Shown here piece by piece: positions 8,175 to 15,602 of a stretch of 64,000 nt of DNA. Each line of letters begins with the position of its first letter. Within the stretch, counting starts at the first letter, position 1. Position numbers and translations under genes: made by a program. The stretch covers positions 372,001 through 436,000 of the forward strand of contig CP060499.1 in assembly GCA_024760525.1 (NCBI GenBank), written 5' to 3'. The stretch comes from Nitrospira sp. Its GTDB lineage: Bacteria > Nitrospirota > Nitrospiria > Nitrospirales > Nitrospiraceae. The notes under the pieces are model-generated. The model made no database searches. It had not been told where the DNA came from and saw only the letters and a program-made list of their open reading frames with translations.

Positions 8175-9227
8175 ATGAAGAGGCGGAAGCTGACGAAGTC
8201 GATATCTGTGCGGATGTGTATGGTATTGGGGTTGCTGTTGGGATTCTCTTTCGGCGAAGCACAAGCCGAGGAGTACACGCTCAAGATTCCTTACGGTCTC
8301 GAAGAGACTGCTGTGGTTATTCCGACGGAGAATCCTTTGACGAAAGAGAAGGTCGAACTCGGCCGGTTGCTGTTTTTTGACAAACGGTTGTCGCAGGACA
8401 ACACCATCGCCTGTGCGAATTGTCATATGGCGAAATTCGCGTTCACGGATGGCAAGCGCGTTTCTACCGGAATCCGTGGCCTGAAAGGTGGTCGTAGTGC
8501 ACCGGCGTCCTTCAACCGGGTGTTCAGCAGCGCACAATTTTGGGACGGCCGGGCCGCGACATTGGAAGCTCAATCGGTCGGTCCGTTTACGAATCCGATC
8601 GAGCACGGCTTTGCCAACTACGATGTGATGAACGCGAAGATGATGAAAATCCCAGGCTATCGGAAACTCTTCAAGCAAGTCTTCGGCGATGACACCATCA
8701 CGACTGAGAGAGTGGGCATGGCCATTGCCAGTTTCCAGCGTACCGTACTGTCCGGGAATAGTCCGGCGGACCGATTCGATCAGGGAGGAGAAACAGGGGC
8801 CATCCCAGAAGCCGCTCAGAGAGGCCTCATCCTGTTCCGTGAAAAGGCACGTTGTACAAAGTGCCACTCCGGGTTCAATTTCACCGACGAAAAATTTCAC
8901 AACCTCGGCATCGGATGGGACGACAATACAGTAGATCTTGGCCGTTACATGGTCACTCAGAATCCTGAGGAACTCGGCGCATTTAAGACCCCGACCTTAC
9001 GAGAGATCGCTCGAAGCGCTCCGTACATGCACGACGGCCGCTTCAAGACGCTTAAAGAGGTCGTCGATTTCTACAACAAGGGTGGTGTCAAGAATCCCCA
9101 TCAGGACAACCTCGTCATTCCGCTAGAGCTGACAGATCAAGAAAAGCATGATCTGCTGGAGTTTCTCCAGACGCTCAACGGCGAAGGCTGGCAACACGTC
9201 TCTGCGCCGAAAACATTTCCGAAGTGA
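8175..9227 (+). CDS. ccpA: Di-heme cytochrome c peroxidase (CcpA/MauG family)
   Basis: This periplasmic enzyme reduces H2O2 to water using cytochrome c electrons. The 350-residue precursor has a Sec signal peptide (basic MKRRK start, hydrophobic core, cleavage near AQA-EE). It has two heme-c attachment motifs, CANCH (C80/C83/H84) and CTKCH (C227/C230/H231), each in the usual half of the protein. The family motif FKTPTLREIARSAPYMHDGRF, with the Met/His environment of the high-potential heme, is present. It has a strong RBS, GGGAGGAGAG. It sits 139 bp after dps, behind its own palindromic operator, and a strong hairpin follows it. Conserved lengths and motifs argue against a MauG-like biosynthetic role. 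Confidence 0.93.
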   Translation: MKRRKLTKSISVRMCMVLGLLLGFSFGEAQAEEYTLKIPYGLEETAVVIPTENPLTKEKVELGRLLFFDKRLSQDNTIACANCHMAKFAFTDGKRVSTGIRGLKGGRSAPASFNRVFSSAQFWDGRAATLEAQSVGPFTNPIEHGFANYDVMNAKMMKIPGYRKLFKQVFGDDTITTERVGMAIASFQRTVLSGNSPADRFDQGGETGAIPEAAQRGLILFREKARCTKCHSGFNFTDEKFHNLGIGWDDNTVDLGRYMVTQNPEELGAFKTPTLREIARSAPYMHDGRFKTLKEVVDFYNKGGVKNPHQDNLVIPLELTDQEKHDLLEFLQTLNGEGWQHVSAPKTFPK

Positions 9228-9256
9228 TCGCACATTCGTAGCGGGCGGGTCATAGA

Positions 9257-9294
9257 GAGGGACTTCCATCGACGATCGGTCGAGGAAGTCCCTC
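9257..9294. terminator. Bidirectional hairpin terminator
   Basis: GAGGGACTTCC (9257-9267) pairs perfectly with GGAAGTCCCTC (9284-9294). Inner TCGA/TCGA pairing extends the stem. It is followed on the plus strand by GTTCATTTCTC and sits between convergent genes (peroxidase and MscS), so it probably terminates both. Confidence 0.75.
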
Positions 9295-9303
9295 GTTCAT
9301 TTC

Positions 9304-10146
9304 TCAGCCAGGCAAAGATGGCGTGAAGGATTGAGACAGGTACCGATGCAGAATCGCTTGTTCGATGCGCGATCGTCCTCGGTCCGGAGCCGGAAATCGA
9401 AGCACCAGATGGATCTTGCCGAATTCCGGCAATTGAATCGTGATGCGTGGTTCAGGAGAAGGGGCTTCCAACAGATTGGTCTGCTCCAGCAATTTCATCT
9501 GCCGCACCGCTTCATCCATGAACGGGGCGCATTCGTGTTTGGCTGCTTCCAGTAGGATCCGTTCCGCCCGTTGCCAATCGCCGTCGCTCTTGATTGGAAC
9601 CGTCAGCGTATAGAGGCCATACTCCTGTTGTGGGTTCTCTTTGATCAAGGGATTGGTAAACAGCAGGCTGTTGGGGAAGACGGTCACGCGACCGGTATAC
9701 AAATGAGCCGATTGCCCAGGGCCGATCTCCAATAACTTCGTTGCGAACACGTCGTGGTCGAGGACCACTCCCCGGTGGCCGGCGATCTGGATCCGATCAC
9801 CGACACCATAGACTTTGCCGCCGACTCGAAGCGCGGCTCCGCTCCAGCACAGGATCAGCTCTTTCGTCGCCAAGACTAACGCAGCCGCCAAGGCGATGAT
9901 GGAGACGGCAAACGCTTGCAGCTCGTGCGCCCAGATAATCACCAAGCCGATGAGAAATGCGAACACGACCGAATTTCTGGTCGTCACGACCCAGCGCCGT
10001 TTTGACTCCATGGTGAGCGTCGGGTTGTTGGCGATCCATCGTACGACCAGGGTTCTGACGATGACCAGAAACAGCAAGACGATCAGAGACTTCAATCCAT
10101 CCAGCGCAAACGAGCTGTCGATCGAAATCCACTCGTTTTGAGTCAC
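9304..10146 (-). CDS. Small MscS-family mechanosensitive channel
   Basis: This is a 280-residue inner-membrane protein with hydrophobic helices at about residues 14-32, 55-75 and 78-105, followed by an MscS beta domain (VYGVGDRIQIAGHRG.V, then the family-type PNSLLFTNPLIKEN). The pore helix is less Gly/Ala-patterned than in E. coli MscS (ALAAALVLATKELILCWSGA), so channel behaviour may differ. The C-terminus is a mixed alpha/beta domain as expected. A lipoprotein gene lies 9 bp upstream on the same strand and may be cotranscribed. Confidence 0.82.
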   Translation of the reverse strand: MTQNEWISIDSSFALDGLKSLIVLLFLVIVRTLVVRWIANNPTLTMESKRRWVVTTRNSVVFAFLIGLVIIWAHELQAFAVSIIALAAALVLATKELILCWSGAALRVGGKVYGVGDRIQIAGHRGVVLDHDVFATKLLEIGPGQSAHLYTGRVTVFPNSLLFTNPLIKENPQQEYGLYTLTVPIKSDGDWQRAERILLEAAKHECAPFMDEAVRQMKLLEQTNLLEAPSPEPRITIQLPEFGKIHLVLRFPAPDRGRSRIEQAILHRYLSQSFTPSLPG

Positions 10147-10155
10147 GGTCGTCCT

Positions 10156-10605
10156 CTACTTCGTGGTCAGCGTTTCGCGGGTGCCCGGAACACATTCCTC
10201 ACGTTTCCATTGCTTGAGGACCTTCTCTTCGGAGAACGTCAGCATGTACCGATAGCAATACAATGTCGGTTTGGCGATGTCAGTTCCTCCTTTGCCCATC
10301 ATGCTCGTGACCGAATTGGAAGCATCCGCGATAAACGTGGGATTCCAGGTGGTGAGTTCCTGCTCACTGAGCGCGTACCGATAGGTCCAGAGGCTATCTC
10401 CGCCGAGGGCTGGGGTCTTGGCTGTGTGTGGGGGGCCTAGTCGGTCACGCACGTCCTCCTGTGTCAGCCGTCCGACCCCTTTTTTGAGATAGGTGTCTCG
10501 CCACGGACCTCCACATCCAGAGAGGCCGATCACCAGGACGACAAGCAGGACGCGCGCTATAGTGGGAAGCCCGTTGTTGATCGCGGACGAAATCGAAGCC
10601 GACAT
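10156..10605 (-). CDS. Small lipoprotein with BamE/SmpA-like region
   Basis: From the ATG at 10605 the product is 149 residues. It has a signal peptide ending in the lipobox LSGC (residues 28-31, cysteine then GGP), so it is probably an outer-membrane lipoprotein. After the cysteine comes a segment (LTQEDVRDRLGPPHTAKT...LWTYRY) resembling the SmpA/OmlA (BamE) fold seen in many small envelope lipoproteins. An upstream in-frame ATG adds 15 residues and cannot be excluded, since neither start has a clear RBS. The specific function is unknown. It directly precedes the small MscS gene. Confidence 0.75.
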   Translation of the reverse strand: MSASISSAINNGLPTIARVLLVVLVIGLSGCGGPWRDTYLKKGVGRLTQEDVRDRLGPPHTAKTPALGGDSLWTYRYALSEQELTTWNPTFIADASNSVTSMMGKGGTDIAKPTLYCYRYMLTFSEEKVLKQWKREECVPGTRETLTTK

Positions 10606-10777
10606 GCTGATGCCTACGCTACACCGGACGACGTGTAAGTGCAACTCCATGAGACCTTATGCGCAATCATCCTCCTTCCGTTCGACGCGTTCTCACCATT
10701 CGGGCAGGGCGGGAGCCGCTCACGGTGGACTGGATTTAGCCATCGGTTTTCGGTACCTTACCTCACGGGGCAAAGGT

Positions 10778-11758
10778 ATGGGTATCCGACGAATTCTTGC
10801 CGGGTTCATCATGGGGTTTCTCACTCTGTCTCTGCCGTGTGGCTTAACAGCCGCGACTGAAAGCCGGACGACCAAACCTGAATCGCCTTCGACGACCTTA
10901 CCGAGAGCTGACACTCTTTCCGTTCCCACCAAGCAGCCCGGATCCAACGGAGAGTTCAAGGTCGGAGACAAGATCAAGCCCGCGACGAACGGTGGAACGG
11001 TGCACCAGCTCGCCCTGCTGGTCTCGCCTTCTCACGAGATGATTGGAAAAGATGGCGCACCGATGGTGCTGATTCCGGCTGGTGAGTTTGTGATGGGGAG
11101 CGATAAGGGTGATGAAGATGAAGCTCCGACGCATCGCGTCCACCTCAGCGCATTTTACATCGATAAATTCGAGGTGACGAACGGACGGTTTGCCAAATAT
11201 GTCGATGCCATTCAGAGTGAACCCCCATGGGGATTTGCGGACAAAGAAACGCCTGTCATCCATGCCGACCGTCCGGTTCGATGGGTGAACTGGATGGATG
11301 CCATGGGGTACTGCCTCTGGATCGGCAAGCGGCTTCCTACGGAGGCAGAATGGGAAAAGGCCGCACGTGGGACCGACGAACGGGTGTACCCGTGGGGCAA
11401 TGATCCACCGACCTCGGTGCATGCGACCTATGGATTGAAGGAAGGTGGTGCGGAGAACGTATCGATCATCGGCGATCATCAAAAGGGACAAAGCCCGTAC
11501 GGCGTGCAAGATCTGGCCGGCAATCTCTATGAATGGGTCATGGATTGGTATGGCGACGATTTTTACGCCCACTTTATCAATAGCCCTGCGATCAATCCGA
11601 GGGGACCCAGCGAGGGGACCGCGAAGGTACAGAGAGGGGGATCATATATCAACACTCCGTATCGGCTGCGGTCTTCGTTTCGCACGAAGGGCGATCCGAA
11701 CGAGCAGGATCCGAACGTCGGGTTCCGCTGCGCTCAAGACGTTCCGAAGCAGCCATAA
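10778..11758 (+). CDS. Secreted FGE/SUMF1-fold protein without the catalytic cysteines
   Basis: The start is the ATG at 10778, giving a signal peptide (MGIRRILAGF...TAA) and 326 residues. A linker of about 75 residues precedes a formylglycine-generating-enzyme fold domain: GAPMVLIPAGEFVMGS, the F.ID..EVTN motif, KRLPTEAEWEKAARG and a terminal GFRCAQD. In true FGE two cysteines lie next to the RGGS motif. Here that stretch reads RGGSYINTPYRLRSSF, with no cysteine, so sulfatase activation is unlikely and a binding or structural role is more plausible. The C-terminal domain of the large protein at 20142-24125 is a close paralogue (shared GKDGAPMVLIP and GFRCAQD.PK). Confidence 0.88.
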   Translation: MGIRRILAGFIMGFLTLSLPCGLTAATESRTTKPESPSTTLPRADTLSVPTKQPGSNGEFKVGDKIKPATNGGTVHQLALLVSPSHEMIGKDGAPMVLIPAGEFVMGSDKGDEDEAPTHRVHLSAFYIDKFEVTNGRFAKYVDAIQSEPPWGFADKETPVIHADRPVRWVNWMDAMGYCLWIGKRLPTEAEWEKAARGTDERVYPWGNDPPTSVHATYGLKEGGAENVSIIGDHQKGQSPYGVQDLAGNLYEWVMDWYGDDFYAHFINSPAINPRGPSEGTAKVQRGGSYINTPYRLRSSFRTKGDPNEQDPNVGFRCAQDVPKQP

Positions 11759-11915
11759 CAGGATGCCGATAAGGTGTTCCAACCTCGTCTCGCGTCGCCC
11801 GCAAGCTGATCTCGACGCGGGTTTCGTCTGATTCCGTAACAATACGTGGGAACTTTCAGACGGCTTTCAAACATCACGCAAGGGAGTCATTTCTGCGCCA
11901 CGCAGGAGGCAATCA

Positions 11916-12734
11916 GTGAAACGATACCGTGTGAAACCCGGAACCCATCTCTCCCTGAAGCTGTACGATCCGGACGGCACCGGCGAGTACAAGAAGAGCG
12001 AGCAAGGCAAGGAAAAGGCAAAAGTTGAGCTGGGCAGGCTCATTGCCCGGCTCGATGGGCTTCAGGAGCGTCTGTATGCCAATGCGACGCGATCGCTTCT
12101 TATTGTGCTGCAGGGGATGGATACGAGCGGAAAGGATGGAACGATCAAAAGCGTGATGTCCGGGGTGAACCCGCAAGGCTGCAAAGTGGTGGCCTTTAAG
12201 ACCCCGTCCAACGATGAATTGGCCCACGACTTTCTGTGGCGGGTTCACCGTGAAGTTCCTCGCCACGGACAGATCGGCATCTTCAACCGGTCGCACTATG
12301 AGGACGTGCTGATTACCCGCGTCCATGGATGGGTATCCGATAAAGTTGCCAAGCGCCGCTTCAATCAAATCAAAGAATTCGAGGAACTCTTGACCGAAAG
12401 CGGGACGGCCGTGCTCAAGTTCTTTCTTCATATCTCGAAGGAGGAGCAGAAGGAGCGATTGGAAGCCCGCATCGCCGATCCGGAAAAGCGTTGGAAGTGG
12501 AGTTCCGGCGACCTTGAGGAACGCAAGTTGTGGGATGACTATCTGGAAGCGTTTGAGGATGTCATCGCGGCGACGAGCACCGAGTGCGCTCCCTGGTATA
12601 TCGTGCCGGCCAACAGGAAGTGGTACCGCAATCTCGTCGTGGCGGACCGTGTTGTGGATGTGTTGGAAACCATGAAACTTAAGACGCCGCCTGCCCCGGA
12701 AGGTGTTGATTTCAGCAAGCTGAAGATCGTGTAG
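11916..12734 (+). CDS. ppk2: Polyphosphate kinase 2, class III type
   Basis: This enzyme transfers phosphate between polyphosphate and nucleotides. The GTG start is behind AGGAGG; the product is 272 residues, as usual for single-domain PPK2. Walker A is GMDTSGKDG (residues 67-75), then MSGVNPQGCKV, and the second active-site motif FNRSHYED (123-130). The lid region with multiple Arg/Lys (EKRWKW) follows. The sequence pattern resembles class III PPK2 enzymes, which act on both AMP and ADP; that subclass call is by recall and less certain than the family. Confidence 0.92.
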   Translation: MKRYRVKPGTHLSLKLYDPDGTGEYKKSEQGKEKAKVELGRLIARLDGLQERLYANATRSLLIVLQGMDTSGKDGTIKSVMSGVNPQGCKVVAFKTPSNDELAHDFLWRVHREVPRHGQIGIFNRSHYEDVLITRVHGWVSDKVAKRRFNQIKEFEELLTESGTAVLKFFLHISKEEQKERLEARIADPEKRWKWSSGDLEERKLWDDYLEAFEDVIAATSTECAPWYIVPANRKWYRNLVVADRVVDVLETMKLKTPPAPEGVDFSKLKIV

Positions 12735-13213
12735 TCGGCTGTCTGGAGCAAGCCAGAGCCCATTAGGTAAAAAATAGGAAATAATGCTGTCCCCGCCCCT
12801 TGACAAGGTTTCTTAATGAGCGTAGGGAAAGAACCTGCGGCCCATCTATCATTCGAAGTTCGAGAGATCGGGTAGACCGCGCGGCTATCATCCAGGTCTC
12901 TCGGTGACTTCATCGCGAGAGGAGGGTGGATATGGACGACACGACGCCACCTGGCCCATTAGGCCCGCCGATGCGAGGGCGGGTTTCTCGTCGGTCATGC
13001 TAACCGATTCTCCGTCGGCTGTGCCATAGAGGCACTTTCAGCCCTCATCGGGCGGTAGCCGTCTCAAGCGGGGATGTCCGGAGAGCAAGAGGAACACAAG
13101 AGCCTGGGATTGACGAGGTCTCCCCCGACTGGATACCTTGCATCACGAGTATCGTGCGGGTCTTTCGGGCCGCGACATTCACAATCAGAATTCAGGCGTC
13201 CCAAGCGCCAAAT
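12735..13213. other. Structured gene-free region between convergent genes
   Basis: No accepted protein gene lies here. Visible elements are a 23-codon frame at 12932-13003 with a good SD (GAGAGGAGGG) and PP/PPG residues, a CCCGCC-N8-GGCGGG hairpin followed by TTTCT inside that frame (12964-12984), CCGA/TCGG and GTGCC-ATAGA-GGCAC hairpins near 13003-13040, and an outer GGCT/AGCC closing pair. Several consecutive stems suggest a small RNA or attenuator, but no known RNA family was recognised. Confidence 0.35.
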
Positions 13214-13251
13214 CGCGGGCGACCTCCCACCATAGTGCAGGGTCGCCCGCG
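13214..13251 (+). terminator. Strong hairpin, 11-bp stem
   Basis: CGCGGGCGACC (13214-13224) pairs without mismatch with GGTCGCCCGCG (13241-13251), with a 16-nt loop. The plus-strand downstream sequence is CTGTTTCTGCTTCCTTTTC, U-rich but interrupted. It sits 34 bp from the end of the minus-strand phosphodiesterase gene and 480 bp after ppk2. It may end the unknown transcript from the structured region. Confidence 0.6.
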
Positions 13252-13285
13252 CTGTTTCTGCTTCCTTTTCTCCTCAATGTTCCGA

Positions 13286-13975
13286 TCAGATGCGATCCGG
13301 GAAGTCCGAGATAAGGCCGTCCACACCGAGCGTTTTCATCTTCTTGATCTCGGCAGGTGTATTGACCGTGTAGGCGAACACGATCAGACGTGCTTTGTGT
13401 AGAGCCGTTACGAGGGCTTTGGTCACCGTATCGATGCGCAAGCCCACATGAGTCGCTTGCAGCCTGACGGCGGCAGAACCGGGATCCTTGGGCAGCCGTT
13501 TAAAGAGCACCAGCGTCTTGGCCTCAGGATCGATTCTTCGTATGTGTTGAAGTTCCTCGTGCACAAAGGATGCGTAGATCACCGGCTTCGTGAAGCCGCC
13601 GGCACGGACGACCGCGCAAACATCGTAAGCCAGGCCTTCAGTCTTCAGTTCCAGAATCAGGCCGATGCGTCCACTGCTGATCCTAAGGGCTTCCTCCAGC
13701 GTCGGAACCATTTGACCGCTCCCGGCGTCCACCTTCCGTATTTCTTCCAGTGTGATCTCAGAGACGAGTCCGCGACCGTTTATTGTGGGATGGATCCGCT
13801 CATCATGTACCAGGATCAGTTCGTCATCGGCGGTTCGTCTGATATCCACTTCGGTGAGTGAACATCGCAGCGTAATCGCCCGTTTGATGGAGGCCAACGT
13901 ATTTTCAGGCGCGTGACCGCAGGCACCGCGATGGCCGATGCGGAGGATCTTCCCGTTGGGGCTTCCTTTTGGCAT
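13286..13975 (-). CDS. Glycerophosphodiester phosphodiesterase
   Basis: This enzyme hydrolyses glycerophosphodiesters to sn-glycerol-3-phosphate and alcohol. The 229-residue GDPD TIM-barrel has the signature HRGACGHAPENT (catalytic His near residue 14), the metal-ligand pair in TEVDIRR, and the second catalytic His in LVHDE. The C-terminus has VFAYTVNTPAEIKKMKTLGVDGLISDFPD, the classical GDPD ending. No signal peptide is present, so it is cytosolic (UgpQ-like). Its start overlaps the start region of the divergent ParB-domain gene by about 2 bp. Confidence 0.92.
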   Translation of the reverse strand: MPKGSPNGKILRIGHRGACGHAPENTLASIKRAITLRCSLTEVDIRRTADDELILVHDERIHPTINGRGLVSEITLEEIRKVDAGSGQMVPTLEEALRISSGRIGLILELKTEGLAYDVCAVVRAGGFTKPVIYASFVHEELQHIRRIDPEAKTLVLFKRLPKDPGSAAVRLQATHVGLRIDTVTKALVTALHKARLIVFAYTVNTPAEIKKMKTLGVDGLISDFPDRI

Positions 13976-14996
13976 GCCACTGTCCTACCATATCGGCGTG
14001 GCAGAAAAGAAATCTAAAAACACACCATTGCCCAAGGGTACGAAACGTCGCCGGAAGCCGGCCGGATTCTCTACCGGACTGGCCGCTCAGGAGCTACAAG
14101 CGGCTGCACCGCCTGTCGCAGTGGTGGAGCTGCATCAAGAAATTGAGAAGGATGAAGGACGAGTCCTCTCAATTTACCGCGAACCGTACGGAGGGCGGTG
14201 GGTAGTTCTGGCAGCCCTACCGATCGAGCTCGTTGCCCCGACACCGTATCAACGAAATCTCTCCGACTCCCACGTGAAAAAGTTAGAAGCGGCGATCGGC
14301 AAGATCGGGCAATTTCTTGATCCTATCATCGCCGTGCGCATATCGAAGCCCGACCAGGCAGCAAAGTACTGGACGCCGAATGGACACCATCGTCTTTCCG
14401 CCATGCGGACGCTCGGAGCCAGGAGTATCGTCGCCATCGTCGTCCCGGAACCATCGGCGGCCTACCAGATTCTCGCCTTGAATACCGAGAAGGCGCATAA
14501 CCTTCGTGAAAAAGCGTTGGAAGTCATCCGCATGTACGAGGAACTGGTTCATATCGGTTCGGCGACGGAGGACAGTTATGCCCTGGAGTTTGAGGAGCCG
14601 GCGCTGATCACCCTGGGACTCTGCTACAAAGAACGGCCTCGGTTCAGCGGTGGGGCCTATCATCCGGTTTTGAAACGAGTCGACGCATTTCTGTTAAAAC
14701 CACTACGGGCAGCCTTGGAGGTTCGGCAACAGCGCGCGGGGTCTTTGCTCGCTCTGGATGATGTGATCGTCAAACAAGTTGAAGCCCTCAAGGTCAAAGG
14801 ACTGACCAGCCCCTATCTCAAGAGCTTCGTGGTCGCCCGCGTGAATCCGATTCGGTTCAGGCCCAAAGAGGCCCCGCCCCTGTCATTCGAGGACGCGCTT
14901 GATCGGATGATGCAGGCTGCGGAGAAGTTCAATCCGGACAAGATCAAAATCGATGATCTGGCGAAGTCCGGAGGAAGCCCGGACGAGACAGAGTAA
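13974..14996 (+). CDS. ParB/Srx-fold N-terminal domain protein
   Basis: About 340 residues. After a Lys/Arg-rich N-terminus, residues about 80-180 form a ParB-like nuclease-fold domain: LPIELVAPTPYQRNLSDSHVKKL, then IGQFLDPIIAV, and the NGHHRLSAMRTLG motif corresponding to ParB box II (GxxRxxA). A helical region follows. It lacks an obvious neighbouring ParA, so it is probably not the chromosomal partition ParB; a stand-alone regulatory or CTP-binding ParB-fold protein is more likely. The start is uncertain: ATG 13974 overlaps the divergent phosphodiesterase start, and GTG 13998 is an alternative; neither has a good RBS. Confidence 0.8.
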   Translation: MPLSYHIGVAEKKSKNTPLPKGTKRRRKPAGFSTGLAAQELQAAAPPVAVVELHQEIEKDEGRVLSIYREPYGGRWVVLAALPIELVAPTPYQRNLSDSHVKKLEAAIGKIGQFLDPIIAVRISKPDQAAKYWTPNGHHRLSAMRTLGARSIVAIVVPEPSAAYQILALNTEKAHNLREKALEVIRMYEELVHIGSATEDSYALEFEEPALITLGLCYKERPRFSGGAYHPVLKRVDAFLLKPLRAALEVRQQRAGSLLALDDVIVKQVEALKVKGLTSPYLKSFVVARVNPIRFRPKEAPPLSFEDALDRMMQAAEKFNPDKIKIDDLAKSGGSPDETE

Positions 14997-15068
14997 TCAC
15001 TCAGTCTTGTTTCCATGCCGATGGCCCCTTTACAATACTTTCGTGGTCATGTTCCTGAGGAGGTGGTT

Positions 15069-15416
15069 ATGGGTCTTGCCGACAACCAATGTGTTCCCTG
15101 TCGTGGCGGTGTGCCGCCCTTGCCGAACGATCGGATTCAGGCGTTCTTGAAAGAACTGGGGCGCGGGTGGTCTCTCAATGGCCAGGGGCATCTTGAACGG
15201 TTGTACACGTTCAAAGACTTTGCTCAGGCGTTGGCCTTTGTCAACAAGGTGAGTGCGATCGCAGAAGCCGAAGGTCACCATCCCGATCTTTATCTGGCCT
15301 GGGGAAAAACCAAGGTTGAGATCTGGACCCATAAGATCAGCGGCCTGACTGAGAGCGACTTCTATCTTGCAGCCAAGGCCGACCGGGAATTCGAACCGTT
15401 CAGGACAGGAACCTAG
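15069..15416 (+). CDS. Pterin-4a-carbinolamine dehydratase family protein
   Basis: This is a 115-residue PCD/DCoH-fold protein that dehydrates 4a-hydroxytetrahydrobiopterin in pterin recycling (PhhB). The start at 15069 follows GAGGAGGTGG; a longer frame from 15015 lacks an RBS. The family motif is clear: an aromatic segment (YTFKDFAQALAFVNKVSAIAE), then EGHHPDLYLAWGKTKVEIWTH, containing the catalytic His pair and the later His in WTHK. The N-terminal CVPC sequence is an extra CxxC seen in many bacterial PCDs. No phenylalanine hydroxylase is visible nearby, so the role may lie in other pterin metabolism such as molybdopterin or folate. Confidence 0.88.
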   Translation: MGLADNQCVPCRGGVPPLPNDRIQAFLKELGRGWSLNGQGHLERLYTFKDFAQALAFVNKVSAIAEAEGHHPDLYLAWGKTKVEIWTHKISGLTESDFYLAAKADREFEPFRTGT

Positions 15417-15424
15417 CTCACACG

Positions 15425-15600
15425 ATGTTCACGAAGGCCGTCGTTCTCATCCGCCCACCCCGGCGCGCCGAGACGCGACTTTCACCTGGCAAGGCCGCAG
15501 CGGGCGAAGAGGTGAGGCGTACGCTTTCTGGTACGGTGAGCTTCTGAGCGATGCGAGAACTATGCTGGGAGGCGTACTCAACGTCCTGTTACGAGGCAGC
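15425..15600. repeat. Probable dispersed palindromic intergenic repeat
   Basis: This 180-bp noncoding stretch between the PCD and radical SAM genes reads as an array of short inverted segments (AGGCCG, AAGGCCGCAGCGGGCGAAGAGG, GAGGCGTACG...GAGCTTCTGAGCG). The wording closely matches an intergenic repeat I associate with Nitrospira genomes. A 40-codon frame at 15425-15547 runs through it but looks like repeat rather than gene. Only one copy is seen in this window, so repetitiveness is an inference. Confidence 0.45.
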
Positions 15601-15602
15601 AG

